From Isoetes taiwanensis (Eukaryota > Streptophyta > Lycopodiopsida > Isoetales > Isoetaceae), in contig JAJEKV010000003.1 in NCBI GenBank assembly GCA_021234155.1, positions 19,948,386-20,012,385 of the forward strand: DNA of 64,000 bases. The letters run 5' to 3'. Below, one piece after another: positions 32,655-43,055 of this stretch. The notes below the pieces were generated by a model. It ran no database searches. It worked only from the letters and a program-made list of their open reading frames with translations, and was not told where the DNA came from. The translations under genes and the position numbers were made by a program. Numbering within the stretch: position 1 is the first letter of the stretch; each line of letters begins with the position of its first letter.

Positions 32655-33989
32655 GCCAACCATTCGAGAGCAGTATCGGGGTTTGCCAGGGATGCCCTCT
32701 CTCTCCCACATTATTTGGCCTGTATATTGATCAGCTGGAGAGATGGCTCGCTGATAATGGAGGCACTGGAGCTCACCCAGGCAGCCGATCTATGCTGACA
32801 ATGTGGACCTCCTAGCACACACTCAGGCAGACATGCAACGCCATCTCGATGCCCTGGACACATTTTGCCAGATGCCTGACATGCGTGTCAACTTAGCCAA
32901 AACCAAGGTAATTCAGGTATCGTCTGCACGCCATCCAAGGCCTCCAATCCTCACTTATCGTGGCCAAAATGTTGAAGTGGTGTCTGCTTACAAATATTTG
33001 GGAGTGGAGTTCCCGACGGCCATGAACTGGGACAATTCCATCTGGCTGCGAGCCGCGGCAAGTTGGAAGGCACTCTATGCAATGGAAAACAATAGCCACA
33101 AGGCAGAGCTGTATGATTGGGCCCACCAATCACACCTATTCAAGGTGCTAGTAGAACCTATGCTTTTGTACGGGGTCGAGGTCTGAGGCCTGGTGATTTC
33201 CCTCGCCACGTGGAATGACTTGAAGCAGGTGCAGAAAGCTTTCTTGGCACGGGATCAGGGGGTAAAGTCCACAGTCTCATACCATATACTATTGCAGGAA
33301 ACAGGTTTCTTGCCTCTTCAAAGAGGGGCCCTTGACAGACACATCGTCTACTTCCAGAAGATAGTCAGCATGGACGATACTCGTCTCCCTAACCTCGCTT
33401 ACACTATGGCAATAGGGCCTCAACGCCTAAAAGCCTGTTGGTGGGAAAAGAGAGCTCAGTGGATGGCTAGATGGAATGTGCAGGAGCACAGGTGCATCCA
33501 AGTGCAAACGGAGGCAGATCGCCGCAGTCTCAGACAGTACCTTGACGCATGCTTCCTCAGTAAGCTATGGGATGCCAGCACCCTTGAATAGGTCAAGACG
33601 GCGCATTATCAACGCCACATAAATCCCATATTGGAGCGGGGCCCGCAATGCTACCTGCGCACTCATCTACCCATGAAAAAGCGCAGATCCATTGCCTCTA
33701 TCCGCACGGGTGCACACCATCTCCGGATTGAGACAGGAGACGGGTTGGGAAGCTGCGTCAGGAGAGGCTTTGTCAACGCTGCCAGGTCGGAGCTGTGGAG
33801 GACGAATGCCACACCCTTCAGAGTTGTCTGGCATATGATGACATTCGGATACGCTACGCTGAGCTGGTCCTTCCTGGCCAGCCCCTGCATGAGATGCTGA
33901 GCACGAGCTCGGTATGGAGGTTGGACTCATACATTCAAGAGATCATGGATCACCGAGATCAGCTCGGTCCTCAGGCACATACCTGATAC
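32655..33989 (+). pseudogene. LINE reverse transcriptase C-terminal half
   Basis: The frame begins mid-domain with ESSIGVCQGCPLSPTLFGLY (the palm GxxQGxPLSP block) and has the catalytic box as YADNV rather than YADD. It continues through LAKTKVIQVSS, YRGQNVEVVSAYKYLGVEF (thumb) and a long connection. It ends in a Cys/His region (RCQVGAVEDECHTLQSCLA) and QLGPQAHT, with stop at 33984-33986. At least three breaks are present (about 32800, a TGA at 33184, a TAG at 33589) plus a shift near 33760. The element is 5'-truncated. The C-terminus is homologous to the LINE ends at 2171 and 11747. I do not assign a clade; the ATTCT tail sets it apart from the poly(A) L1. Confidence 0.85.
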
Positions 33990-34178
33990 ATGTACATATT
34001 TCTGTCTATATTTGTAATCCTTTTTGTACAGTTTGACAGCAAACCTATTCCTGTCACGGTTTTTTCCCCAAACAACCCTTTAGGGCGGGGAGGGGATTTT
34101 TAACCCGGACATTAATACGCTTGCTGCACCTCCTGGTTGAGTCCCATAGGCCAATTGGTCTCCGTGGATGATAAAAAC

Positions 34179-34281
34179 TCTATTCTATTCTATTCTACTC
34201 TATTCTATTCTATTCTATTCTATTCTATTCTATTCTATTCTATTCTATTCTATTCTATTCTATTCTATTCTATTCTATTCT
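34179..34281 (+). repeat. (ATTCT)n LINE 3' tail
   Basis: About 20 near-perfect TATTC pentamers with one TACTC variant, directly after the 3' UTR block GGTCTCCGTGGATG. The same unit ends the other LINE copies in the window. Confidence 0.9.
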
Positions 34282-35938
34282 TAACAAAATTATGGCATGG
34301 AAATCAAGGCAGAGAATGCATATTACATATGGGGCTTTTCTCAAAATGGCTCTGGCACCAAAACGGCCGCCTGCATGACCTAGTAGCTCTCAAGATAGTA
34401 ATACAGAGCTAATAAAAATGATCGATGCATATAAGGGTTCTACAAGCATAGATATATGGCTGGAACCATCCAAGATTGGGTGCAAAGACATCCAGCCCAG
34501 CCTACAAGATCGATCGATTGAGTTACTAGGCAGTATGCTAGCTAGTTTTAGAAAACACTTGTGTTGAAGCAGATAGATTCGCTATAAGGATGATTTCGAC
34601 ATGTTTAATAGGGTCGTGGAGTGGTAGATGGCACCGTTTTGGTCTCTGGGAATTTGATGGGTGCCCATCTGTGCAAATACTCATGTGGTATCAGGTATTA
34701 AAACTTGGTTTTTTGCCGTAAAAGGCTTCCGTGAATGATGTTGGCAATAGAAATTGCAAGTGGTGACTAACATAGGGGATGCTTCATTATATATGCTAAA
34801 GCTTGTGAGTGTTTTATGTCAAATACTCTACCTACACGATTATAATAAAGGTGTCTGTTATATTCTATTTATGCGACATAACAGATCATGCTGTGCTCCT
34901 GGCGTTAAAAACATATTTCTGCTAAGTCTCATTATTGGTCCTGATGTTCCATTACACTTAGAGAGTTTTGTCTACCTTGATAATGGTAGAACTACGGCTT
35001 GATGCCTAATGCAAAATTTTGGCGTGATGCCATGTGCCTAGTTCTCACTGCAGTTGCATTTGTAAAATGAGTAAAGCGTGGAGGTTCTTCGCCATTAAAG
35101 CTTGAGTGCAACAGATTCAACATGATGTCTATGGGGCGGAATTAATTCAGGTTGGCTTAAGTTTTCTGTTGTAAAAACAGTTCTGAGCTTTGTAAGGTTA
35201 ACAGAATAATAACAATCTATAAATACATCCAAGGATAAGGCTTTCTTAATCAGGTTACAAATTACATGTCCATGCTTATGATCATTTGACCTTGCCTATG
35301 ATCTTTTGATCTTGCCTATGTGGTTGTGTTTGGCTGTTGTTCATGTCTTCACATGACAGACGATTGGCATTGGCAAGCAAGTTAACCTCCTGTGTAAACA
35401 TGACTCTTTGAAGATAAGAACATTAGTGAAAGGGCTTATCAGGTAGTAGCATATATTGTTCAAGAGGCACATATGCCCCCTTAATTGCCGATGAAGCATT
35501 TACTATGACAACTTACAGAGTGTGGAAATCAGTGGCTGATGAATGGACAAAAAATGCTAACAGCTGCTGCAGACAAGGGTAAGTTATTGATTATCGGAGC
35601 ACAAGTAATTCACATGTTATAAACACATGCATTGTGGGCTTTCTGAAATAGGTAATGGATCATGTGATGGAGAATATGGTTTTCTATATCCACTTATAGA
35701 TGAAGGTGAATGATTTGCAGCAAGAACTGCAACTATAGAAATGAACCAGGTAAAGCCAGAAACATGTTCATATATCTCTTGCCATAATCTAAAACTCTGT
35801 GCACTAATTACCTTTTTGTTAACATTGATTTAGATGCTTGAGTACATGGATAGTGGAATCGGTAAGAATTCTATTAAGACATTTTTGCATTGTAAGACGT
35901 ATTATTATTGAGGCTGACAACTTACTTTTTAGGGGCTC
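34282..35938. other. No supportable gene
   Basis: Unstructured, AT-rich sequence with short frames only. A peptide-like stretch (VWKSVADEWTKNANSCCRQG, about 35518-35580) sits before a GTAAGT donor but has no partner exons that I can prove. Confidence 0.4.
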
Positions 35939-36663
35939 GTGAGTTAATACTGTCGAGGATGATGCAAATTCTCTGTTTGGCCAAGTCTCAAATGGATCTG
36001 GCCAAGGTTCACGTTCTCCTAATGGGGGGCCCGTGAGAAACAAGTCTGGCCAGAATACTACCAACACCATGCATGATGATGCAGGTAGACCTGGTAATTT
36101 AACTGCAAATAATTGTGAAATGGAATAGTGGCTCTGGAGCAACTGGTGGAACCCCTCTCCCATCCAACAAGGGTGCCAATGCTGGAACGAACCCTTAAAG
36201 GACTAGTTCTGTCCTGCACGTCCTAAGACAGTTGATCAAACTTGCCAAAGGCAACCCCAATTGGCAAGGCCAAGAATGGTATATCAATCTCAAAACCTTT
36301 CTTATTAGTTATGAAGTTTCAACTTGATATTTTTTAGAGCGGCTGATTAAAAATAATCAAGGGTCTGATCGGGAGTCTCTTAGGCTTCCTAAGGAGACTT
36401 CTGGGATAGAAAAGCTTGTTGCTGCAAAGCGAAAGCTCCATGACGAGTAGAAGCAGGCGAAAAATGGTGAGTTTATTTTAGAGCCCAGTGCTTGGTCTAT
36501 GGATGCTAAACTATAACACATCTCATTATTTTTTGTAGCAAAGAAGCAACGGACTGTAGAGGTAATGGAGGTTCAAGATCTTCCGAAAGGTGGTAATAAA
36601 TCTGGGAAAAAATTGCACACCCATAATCAGCACCGGATTAAGTTTGAAAATTGGAGGTCATGA
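35939..36663 (+). pseudogene. Decayed exon series upstream of the transposase-like gene
   Basis: Exon-like pieces between AG and GT: VEDDANSLFGQVSNGSGQG (from about 35955), RLIKNNQGSDRESLRLPK to HDE-stop-KQAKN (36342-36466), and KKQRTVEVMEVQDLPKGG to HRIKFENWR (36541-36659). The composition is basic and low-complexity, as in nuclear proteins. It may be the 5' part of the gene at 37440-40200; no start codon can be chosen. Confidence 0.35.
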
Positions 36664-37395
36664 ACATAGCAAATTTTGAGCATGGTTTTTTAACAGATCG
36701 GTGAGATATCTAACTGCAGTACACAATGAGTATAATTTTTACATCTCTATTATTAATAATATGGAAGTAATGTTGCTACATTGGGACAAAACTATCGATG
36801 TTAGGAAGAGCGCATTTAAGCATCACAACATATGCAAGTGCTCTAATGCTTGAATATGGCAATAAAGATATAATGGAATTGCATAGCGTACCGGCTCTAA
36901 TAATTCTTTCTGAAATTGATTCTTTTATATTAAAAAAATATAATTGAGGAAGCTACATGGTTTTGTGCCAGAGATCACCTGAAAATGACAAGTAGGTGTA
37001 GAAGGCAGGTGATCATTTGGACCTTTCAGGTGTTCCCATCTGATGTACATTTTGTGAAGCCAGTAAAATAGTATTATACAAGGTCTTTATGTCTTTGCGG
37101 CAAGTATAAATCAAAGTTCCATTAATTGCTCTAGTGACCTGCTTTGGCAGAATATTGGGTAGCCAATGTTTTGTTTTATATATTTTTTGGAGATCCATCC
37201 AATTGACTCAAGCTGTATAAGGTAATGTTTGTGAACATCATTGTTTTTGTGTTGTGCCATCATGATTGTGATGTGAAGCAGCAACCTCAAGTTCAATTGC
37301 TTATGCTTATGATGGTTGTGAAGTAAAATTCTATTCAAAGGTCTTGCTATGTATTGTGTTTGTATGTTTTGCTTTTAGATGGTGTTTGTATGTTT

Positions 37396-37457
37396 GTTGT
37401 ATGGGTTTCACCATTGTATGGGTTTCACCATTGTATGGGGTTTCACCATTGTATAGT
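37396..37457. repeat. 18-bp tandem repeat
   Basis: Three to four copies of TTGTATGGGTTTCACCA, one with an extra G, immediately before the first Cys/His exon of the transposase-like gene. Confidence 0.8.
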
Positions 37458-40200
37458 GAAAACGCAAACAAGGAGGAAATTTGCATTTTATGTGCGGTTT
37501 GTCAGAGGTCTTTACTCCTCTTTCCGTCCAGAGGAGACGTGGTTGATAACATGAAGGAGCATGTAAAGAGTAGTAGACATGCTCAAAAATCCATTGCCAA
37601 AGAAAGGAAAGAGGAGGACAAGATGCATGAACAAAAGAAGCATGGAAGGCCTCGAAAGGAGAATGTGGATTCATCACAAAAGAGCATGCTGTCATTTTTC
37701 ACGCGAGGTATCACTCAATTTTACATTTAATGAAATATTTTTTTGTACTTTCAAGAATCCTTTTCTTGCATTCAATTCACTATGTCAGGCCGTTATAATC
37801 TGATTTTCAACGCATTACTTCATGGCATCTTTTCTTTTGTATAGTGTTGAACTTCCGTTTTTAAAGTATATAGACTTATGGCCTGTTTGCTATGCCGCAG
37901 ACCAATGTAATGAAGCTGGACCAAGCCACCCAAATGAGACTTCAAGTAAGTAAATGTCACATGTACCATTAGTTCTATTAGTTCTTTGCCTGGTTCTTTG
38001 TTTGTTGTTAGGCTGTTAGTTTGGATTGAGTTCATTGTATTTCGCTCTCTTTCTCATTGAAATTTAAATAAAAAAACAATACATAGGGACTATGCATCTG
38101 GGATATCTATGCTGGGGTTATTGGCAACTAACATATAGATATGCATCCAAGACAAGAGATGCCAATGGGATGAAATAGCTTATTTAGAAGACTACACTAC
38201 CTTGAAAGAAGCAGGAAAAAAGTTTGCCATTCCATGAGAAGGATGGGTGTTTACTGCTGCCATGAACAAAGACAGCATACATGGACTCCATGATCAAGAT
38301 TTCATCCATAATGGGAAGAAGCTGATCAATCCTCTTGACAATGCATCTCGGAGGCTTTACTTGGGTAAAGAACTCGTCACACTTAATGACGTGTGGCACG
38401 TTTTCCACACTTTTCAAGGTGAACATGGTCTTCAAATCGGTGACGTGCAAAGAAAAGACAGGCAAAATTGGCGGGCTGCCCAGAGGATTGCCTCTCGAAG
38501 AGTTCAAGCGTGCTTGAAGAGGCTACGTGATCCAAAACATAGTACTCCAATGCATACATTAGGGGCCGAGACTTATCTCTACGTGGTTTCCCTCTATATT
38601 GACATATTCCTCTCTCCTCACATGGATCTATGGAACCGGATAAGAGCAGCCAGCACCGTGTCTTTCTTCTTGAGGTAGGCGTGTTGGTATCTATTTAGCT
38701 TTATAATTATGGTACTGATTTCTTACTATCTTGTTGCTCTTGTCATATTGCAGGTTATGGAGACTTTGGATATCAAAACACGAGACACATTGTTTGAAGA
38801 CAAACTTCATTAGTCATGAGACGTTTCTGGACATTCAGCTTTCTTGCCACTTTGTCGTCTTACTCATAAAGTCTTTTAGAGATTACTGTAGGGAGCTTGC
38901 TGTCCCATTGGATGCCACAGGGTCAGATGCATGCGAGAATTTCTTCTCAAAGATAGGTGGAATGGTAAGGAACGAGAGATCCTACACTGGGGCTGATGTA
39001 CTTGAAAGTGCGATGCTCTTAACCGAGTGGTTGAATTTAAGTCACTTGGAAGCTTGCTATTCCCTGCAGCCCATGTCAAGCAGGAAAACATTTGGCAAGT
39101 ACTCGAGAGGAAAGTGGATGGTGAAGACAATGAGTTAAAGTGTGATCTGGCAGATTACACACTTATAGAGATGGATGCCATGATAGTGGATGCACTAGAG
39201 GCAGGACTTAGACATGCAAAAGTTTTATGTGCACAAGTAGGCATCACTTGTGAGGAAGGTGGAGAGGAAACTTGGTGGAGCAAACCTTGGAAGCACGAAG
39301 ATTTTTTCAACAAAGATTACTTCATGGAATTAGACACAACCGTGGTCGGAGATGAGTCAGATGATGTGAATTTAGAACAAGAGAATGATGGTGTTATAGC
39401 TATCAATACTGATCTGCCCAATGATGTTACATCACAACTCGAGCTAAGGCATACCTTAGACTCCATGGTGGACGAGGTAGAAGCACCATCTCTCAGAAAG
39501 ATTGAACAAAATGTCACCATTGATGATAAACCTGTTTGCAAAGGCACTTTGGTCAGCCAACTAAATGGTAATCCATGGCTGTCCAAAGACAGATTGACAA
39601 AGGTCAAGCTGCAGTCTATTACAAGCGTGGAAAACAAGTTAATAAATGCAGCCACCTCTCTTGGAATTGGATTAGACTGTGCCATCTACTTTGAGATGGA
39701 TTCCAGAAGCAAGAAAGGGCAAACCCGTGACAGAAATAAGGACAGAAATAAGGAGGACGTGATGCAAGTGTGGTATTTGGGAAGGGTACTTAGTATGTGC
39801 AGGAAACATGATAGGGCATGGAAAGAAACTAGAGAGCCAGTAGACCTGGTTAACAGACCCCCATACTCCATAGAGCTTAATTTGGCCTGGTATAATGAAC
39901 ATAAAGCAGGTAGGAGGACGTGGTTCACTTTTGACCTATCAGATAGTCAATCAATCTTACTAGACTCTGTAATAGCACTAACATGTTTAACGTACAACCC
40001 AGACAATGGTAGATACCAGCTTCATGAGCATGATATGATGCAATTTCAAAACTTTTTGGCTGATCAGAAAAAAGGTCTCTATTATGTTATCTTTGGCTTC
40101 GTTGCATTGCTGAAATTTCTGCTCACAAATCATGTTTTTCATTGCAGGAAATAAAGGCAAGGCAAAGATTGTTTGAAGATCATTGTTATAGGTATTTCTA
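37440..40200 (+). pseudogene. Multi-exon transposase-like gene with BED-like finger and TGSDxCE motif
   Basis: Exons: ~37440-37707 (CAVCQRSLLLFPSRGD...HVKSSRH, a Cys/His finger, and an AT-hook-like HGRPRK), 37901-37945 (QCNEAGPSHPNETS), ~38087-38674, 38755-~39030, then a shifted frame to 40074, and a short last exon from about 40149. The core reads EGWVFTAAMNKDSIHGLHDQ, IHNGKKLINPLDNASRRLYL, then SCHFVVLLIKSFRDY and TGSDACENFFSKIGGM, the likely acidic C-terminal catalytic region. A late block has CKGTLVSQLNGNPWLSKDRL. Two stops (about 38131 and 38234) and a one-base shift near 39030 break it. The order is typical of a repeat-derived plant family that I cannot name. Introns are clear (GTAAGT at 37946, GTAGGC at 38675). 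Confidence 0.6.
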
Positions 40201-40639
40201 GTTTCATATTATGGAGGTTCATATTTCTAGTTCTTTGGGTTCTTTGGGCTACACATGTCTATGGAGTATTTTGGAAATGGATTGCAGGCTGAACATTCTG
40301 CAAACATGAAACTTTTCACATCTTTTTCAAACTGACAGTACTAGTTTCCTTCCTTTTTCCAAAAAACTAAGTGAAGCATTTTGTTATGTTAATGGTACAC
40401 GTTGGTGACACAAGGCTTCAGATTTATAATATGACCATAGTTTCTGGAATTCAGCCAGCCTATTTTTGTTTACTATCTTGATCTACTGTTTAAGAGGCTG
40501 TATATCAGAAAAGAAAAATGAAAAAACAATTTCGGAAATGAAGGTCTTGTTTTAAGAAGTGCATTTATTTTAATTGATTATGCTCATTTGCTTTGCTTAG
40601 GTTTCTTTAGCCTAAACGTATAATGGAGCTATCCCCTTA

Positions 40640-40800
40640 AAAACAATGGTTTAGTTTGCAATGGTTTAGTTAGCAAAGGTTTAGTTTGCAGAGGTTTAGT
40701 TTATTTGATAGTTTATTCAATGCTTTAGTTTGCAATGCTTTTGTTTGCAATGGTTTAGTTTGCAGGTAGTTTAGTTTGCAATGATTTGTTTGAAGTGCTT
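40640..40800. repeat. Minisatellite of GTTTAGTTTGCAATG
   Basis: About nine imperfect 13-16-bp copies (TTTAGTTTGCA(A/G)(T/A)GG). No gene. Confidence 0.75.
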
Positions 40801-40956
40801 TTGAAATGGTTTGTGAAATGGTTCTTATCATTCTAATTTCTAGCTGACTGTAAAACTGCTTAGGATTTGCTTGTAGCAGATAAATAGGAAGTACATAAAA
40901 GACATGACAAGATAAAACGATCTGATAAAGAAAACATGTAGGTCTGATACAATAAA

Positions 40957-41439
40957 CTATCTGTTAACATAGAGTTTCAGTGTTACATATACCTTGTATT
41001 TCAGATAAAACCAAAAGCTGTATTTCAGAATTACCATGTCATATTGACAGTAAAGCATGTTAACAAAAGACCTTGTAGAGAAAACTTCGGCCTTTTTACA
41101 AAAAACTTCGGCCTCTTTACAAAAAACTTCGGCCTTTTTACAAAAAACTGATTCCTGTGCATCCTTAATATCGGATATAACATAAAATAACATAAAAAAG
41201 CTTAGTACTAAGATCCCATCAGCTTCCATATTCAGCTGCAACAGACGCTCTTCTTCGGGACCAACACGATCGACCCACTTCTGAACTTTATCCGAAACAT
41301 GAGCTCCTTGTTCCTGCAATCGAACCACCTCCAAGGCAGAGAATTTTGCAACAACAGTCATTTCCATGCCCGGATGGCTGGAAGAAGAGGACTCTTCCTC
41401 AACTTTGGGCTTCCGGGCAGTATATTTCAGCCTGGCCAT
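40957..41439 (-). CDS. Minus-strand ORF with histone-H3-like first residues
   Basis: From an ATG at 41439 the protein starts MARLKYTARKPKVEEE and continues to EEERLLQLNMEADGIL. A GTACTAAG donor then offers an intron at about 41211, after which the frame loses coding character (long hydrophobic runs and the 22-bp repeat). The MAR.K.TARK start resembles the histone H3 tail and also some plant transposon-associated proteins. Because nothing else of H3 follows, I favour the latter. The coding exon is likely only 41439-41211. Confidence 0.35.
   Translation of the reverse strand: MARLKYTARKPKVEEESSSSSHPGMEMTVVAKFSALEVVRLQEQGAHVSDKVQKWVDRVGPEEERLLQLNMEADGILVLSFFMLFYVISDIKDAQESVFCKKAEVFCKEAEVFCKKAEVFSTRSFVNMLYCQYDMVILKYSFWFYLKYKVYVTLKLYVNR
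41080..41147. repeat. 22-bp tandem repeat, three units
   Basis: AAAACTTCGGCC(T/C)(C/T)TTTTACA is repeated three times. It lies inside the minus-strand frame, where it would encode KKAEVFC repeats, more likely intronic than coding. Confidence 0.85.
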
Positions 41440-41689
41440 GAAGATAGGAAGATAGAAAGATCAAACCGGGAAATAGGTGCTTGAAATCGCAGAGGAAGGG
41501 ATGAAGCCGGAATGAAGGAAGAATCTGGAGACCAGTTCTTCTCTTATAGGAGCGTCCAAGCGTCCAATCAAAGGGCTTCATGAATGCCAATTATGACCAT
41601 AATGTTGCATGCAAGATTGGGGCTCGAAACCCGAGCCCCCCTAGCCATGCAATAATAAGATTCTCATAGATTTAATTTTTGGTTTCATA

Positions 41690-42110
41690 GATCTAAATAT
41701 CCCGAGGCATATTCTTCCCCATATTCTAATATGCCATAATTCTAATATAGCCATATATGCCCATAATTCTCCTACCTCAATGTTTGATTGAACCATGGAA
41801 GCAATCTCCGACCTCAATAACATACCTCAATACGTATAGGTATACCATATGTTGGGTGTATTATGCCCAATATACCCCAAGATACCATATGTATTCTTTA
41901 ACGTATACCCCAGGTATACCCTACCCATTAAGTATTTCTAAATATCCCGAGCCATATGTAGCCATATTCTAATATGCCATATGTATTCGTCAGTACCGGA
42001 TCGGTAGGGGTATGTCTTCGGTATGCAAGCGTCAGTACAAGATCGGATAGGGGTATATAAAAACGAAGATATTCCATAAGTACATCTACGGTAGGGGGCT
42101 TTGAAACTGG
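41690..42110. repeat. Complex repeat block
   Basis: CTAAATATCCCGAG(G/C)CATAT, then CCATATTCTAATATGCCAT, occurs at 41693-41741 and again at 41938-41980. GTCAGTACCGGATCGGTAGGGGTAT (41991) is echoed by GTCAGTACAAGATCGGATAGGGGTAT (42030). No protein is supported. Confidence 0.7.
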
Positions 42111-42119
42111 CTTTTCCCA

Positions 42120-42190
42120 TTTATGTATGTAGGGGTTTTCCACCTCCAAAAAGTCGTATACAGGGGTTTTTTAGTGACCCCTTGCACGCA
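42120..42190 (-). repeat. Terminus shared with 61371-61430
   Basis: On the minus strand, GGGGTCACTAAAAAACCCCT then GTATACGACTTTTTGGAGG. The plus strand at 61372 reads GGGGTCACAGAAAAACCCCT then GTATAAGGCTTTTTGGAG. The conserved block is about 50 bp and looks like the end of a mobile element whose other end I did not find. Confidence 0.55.
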
Positions 42191-42259
42191 CATGAGGTAT
42201 CCCCATATGCCTAGGTGAAACCCCCGGGGGTGCAAGGCCAGCTAAAGATTGGTCAATTC

Positions 42260-42373
42260 AAACAGTTGGTTTCTTGTGATTCTATAAAACTATAGGTAGC
42301 AGGTATTGAGCTCTATGTTCAAACAGTTGGTTTCTTGTGATTCTATAAAACTATAGGTAGCAGGTATTGAGCT
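42260..42373. repeat. 54-bp tandem duplication
   Basis: AAACAGTTGGTTTCTTGTGA through GGTAGCAGGTATTGAGCT is present twice with no mismatches seen, separated by CTATGTTC. The identity implies a recent duplication. Confidence 0.9.
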
Positions 42374-42593
42374 GGTCACATTACTATGTTTATGTGGGCA
42401 AAAAACCAACATGCTTATTGAGAACGGAGATTCCTGTGCACTATGCATTGCTCTACCTTAATAGTTGGGTTGTGCTGCAAGTACGATTTTCTTGCAATTA
42501 CTGATGAAGTAAATATTTTATTTTTATTAAAATCTCCATATAATTTCTCATTGATTATAGAGGCCTTTTGACGTGTTGGAGTCTACGTAAGTA

Positions 42594-42838
42594 TTGTCAC
42601 GGTTTGCAACATGCCAACGAGAATAATTGGCACGTCATCCTTATCAAAGACCACCTCTATCACAGTAAAGATAAAGTTCACCCAATTTGTTTCGTATTGC
42701 AGAAGGGGATTCCTCCCATGATTGGGACTATGATTCCGGTCATGTATAGTATGCAGAACCATATATTTGGCCCTGTTTGAGCAGCTTAGCTTCATTCAAA
42801 GGCCATGTTTTTTTTTTCTAGGTTCATTGGATGATTCC
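42594..42838. repeat. R2 repeat, copy 2, left part
   Basis: Matches 13046-13292. It carries an open exon-like frame (42568-42780: HVILIKDHLYHSKDKVHPIC to NHIFGPV and stop) that is disrupted in copy 1 by small changes. The protein family is unknown. The L1 insertion begins immediately after. Confidence 0.85.
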
Positions 42839-43055
42839 TTTTTTTTTTTTTTTTTTTTGAAGGACGAAAGCCAAAAAGTTTATTAATCAGAGAAAAAGTA
42901 CAAAATTTACATGTCTCATCTAACTGTGTAAGCACAAAAAGATGCCACAGGAGCACGAGCCTGGAGCACAATGTACTTACTCCAGAATAGGAGACTAATG
43001 ATAAGAGTCAATTCGAAGATACTGAATCCAGATGCGTTCCATCAGTTCTTATTCA

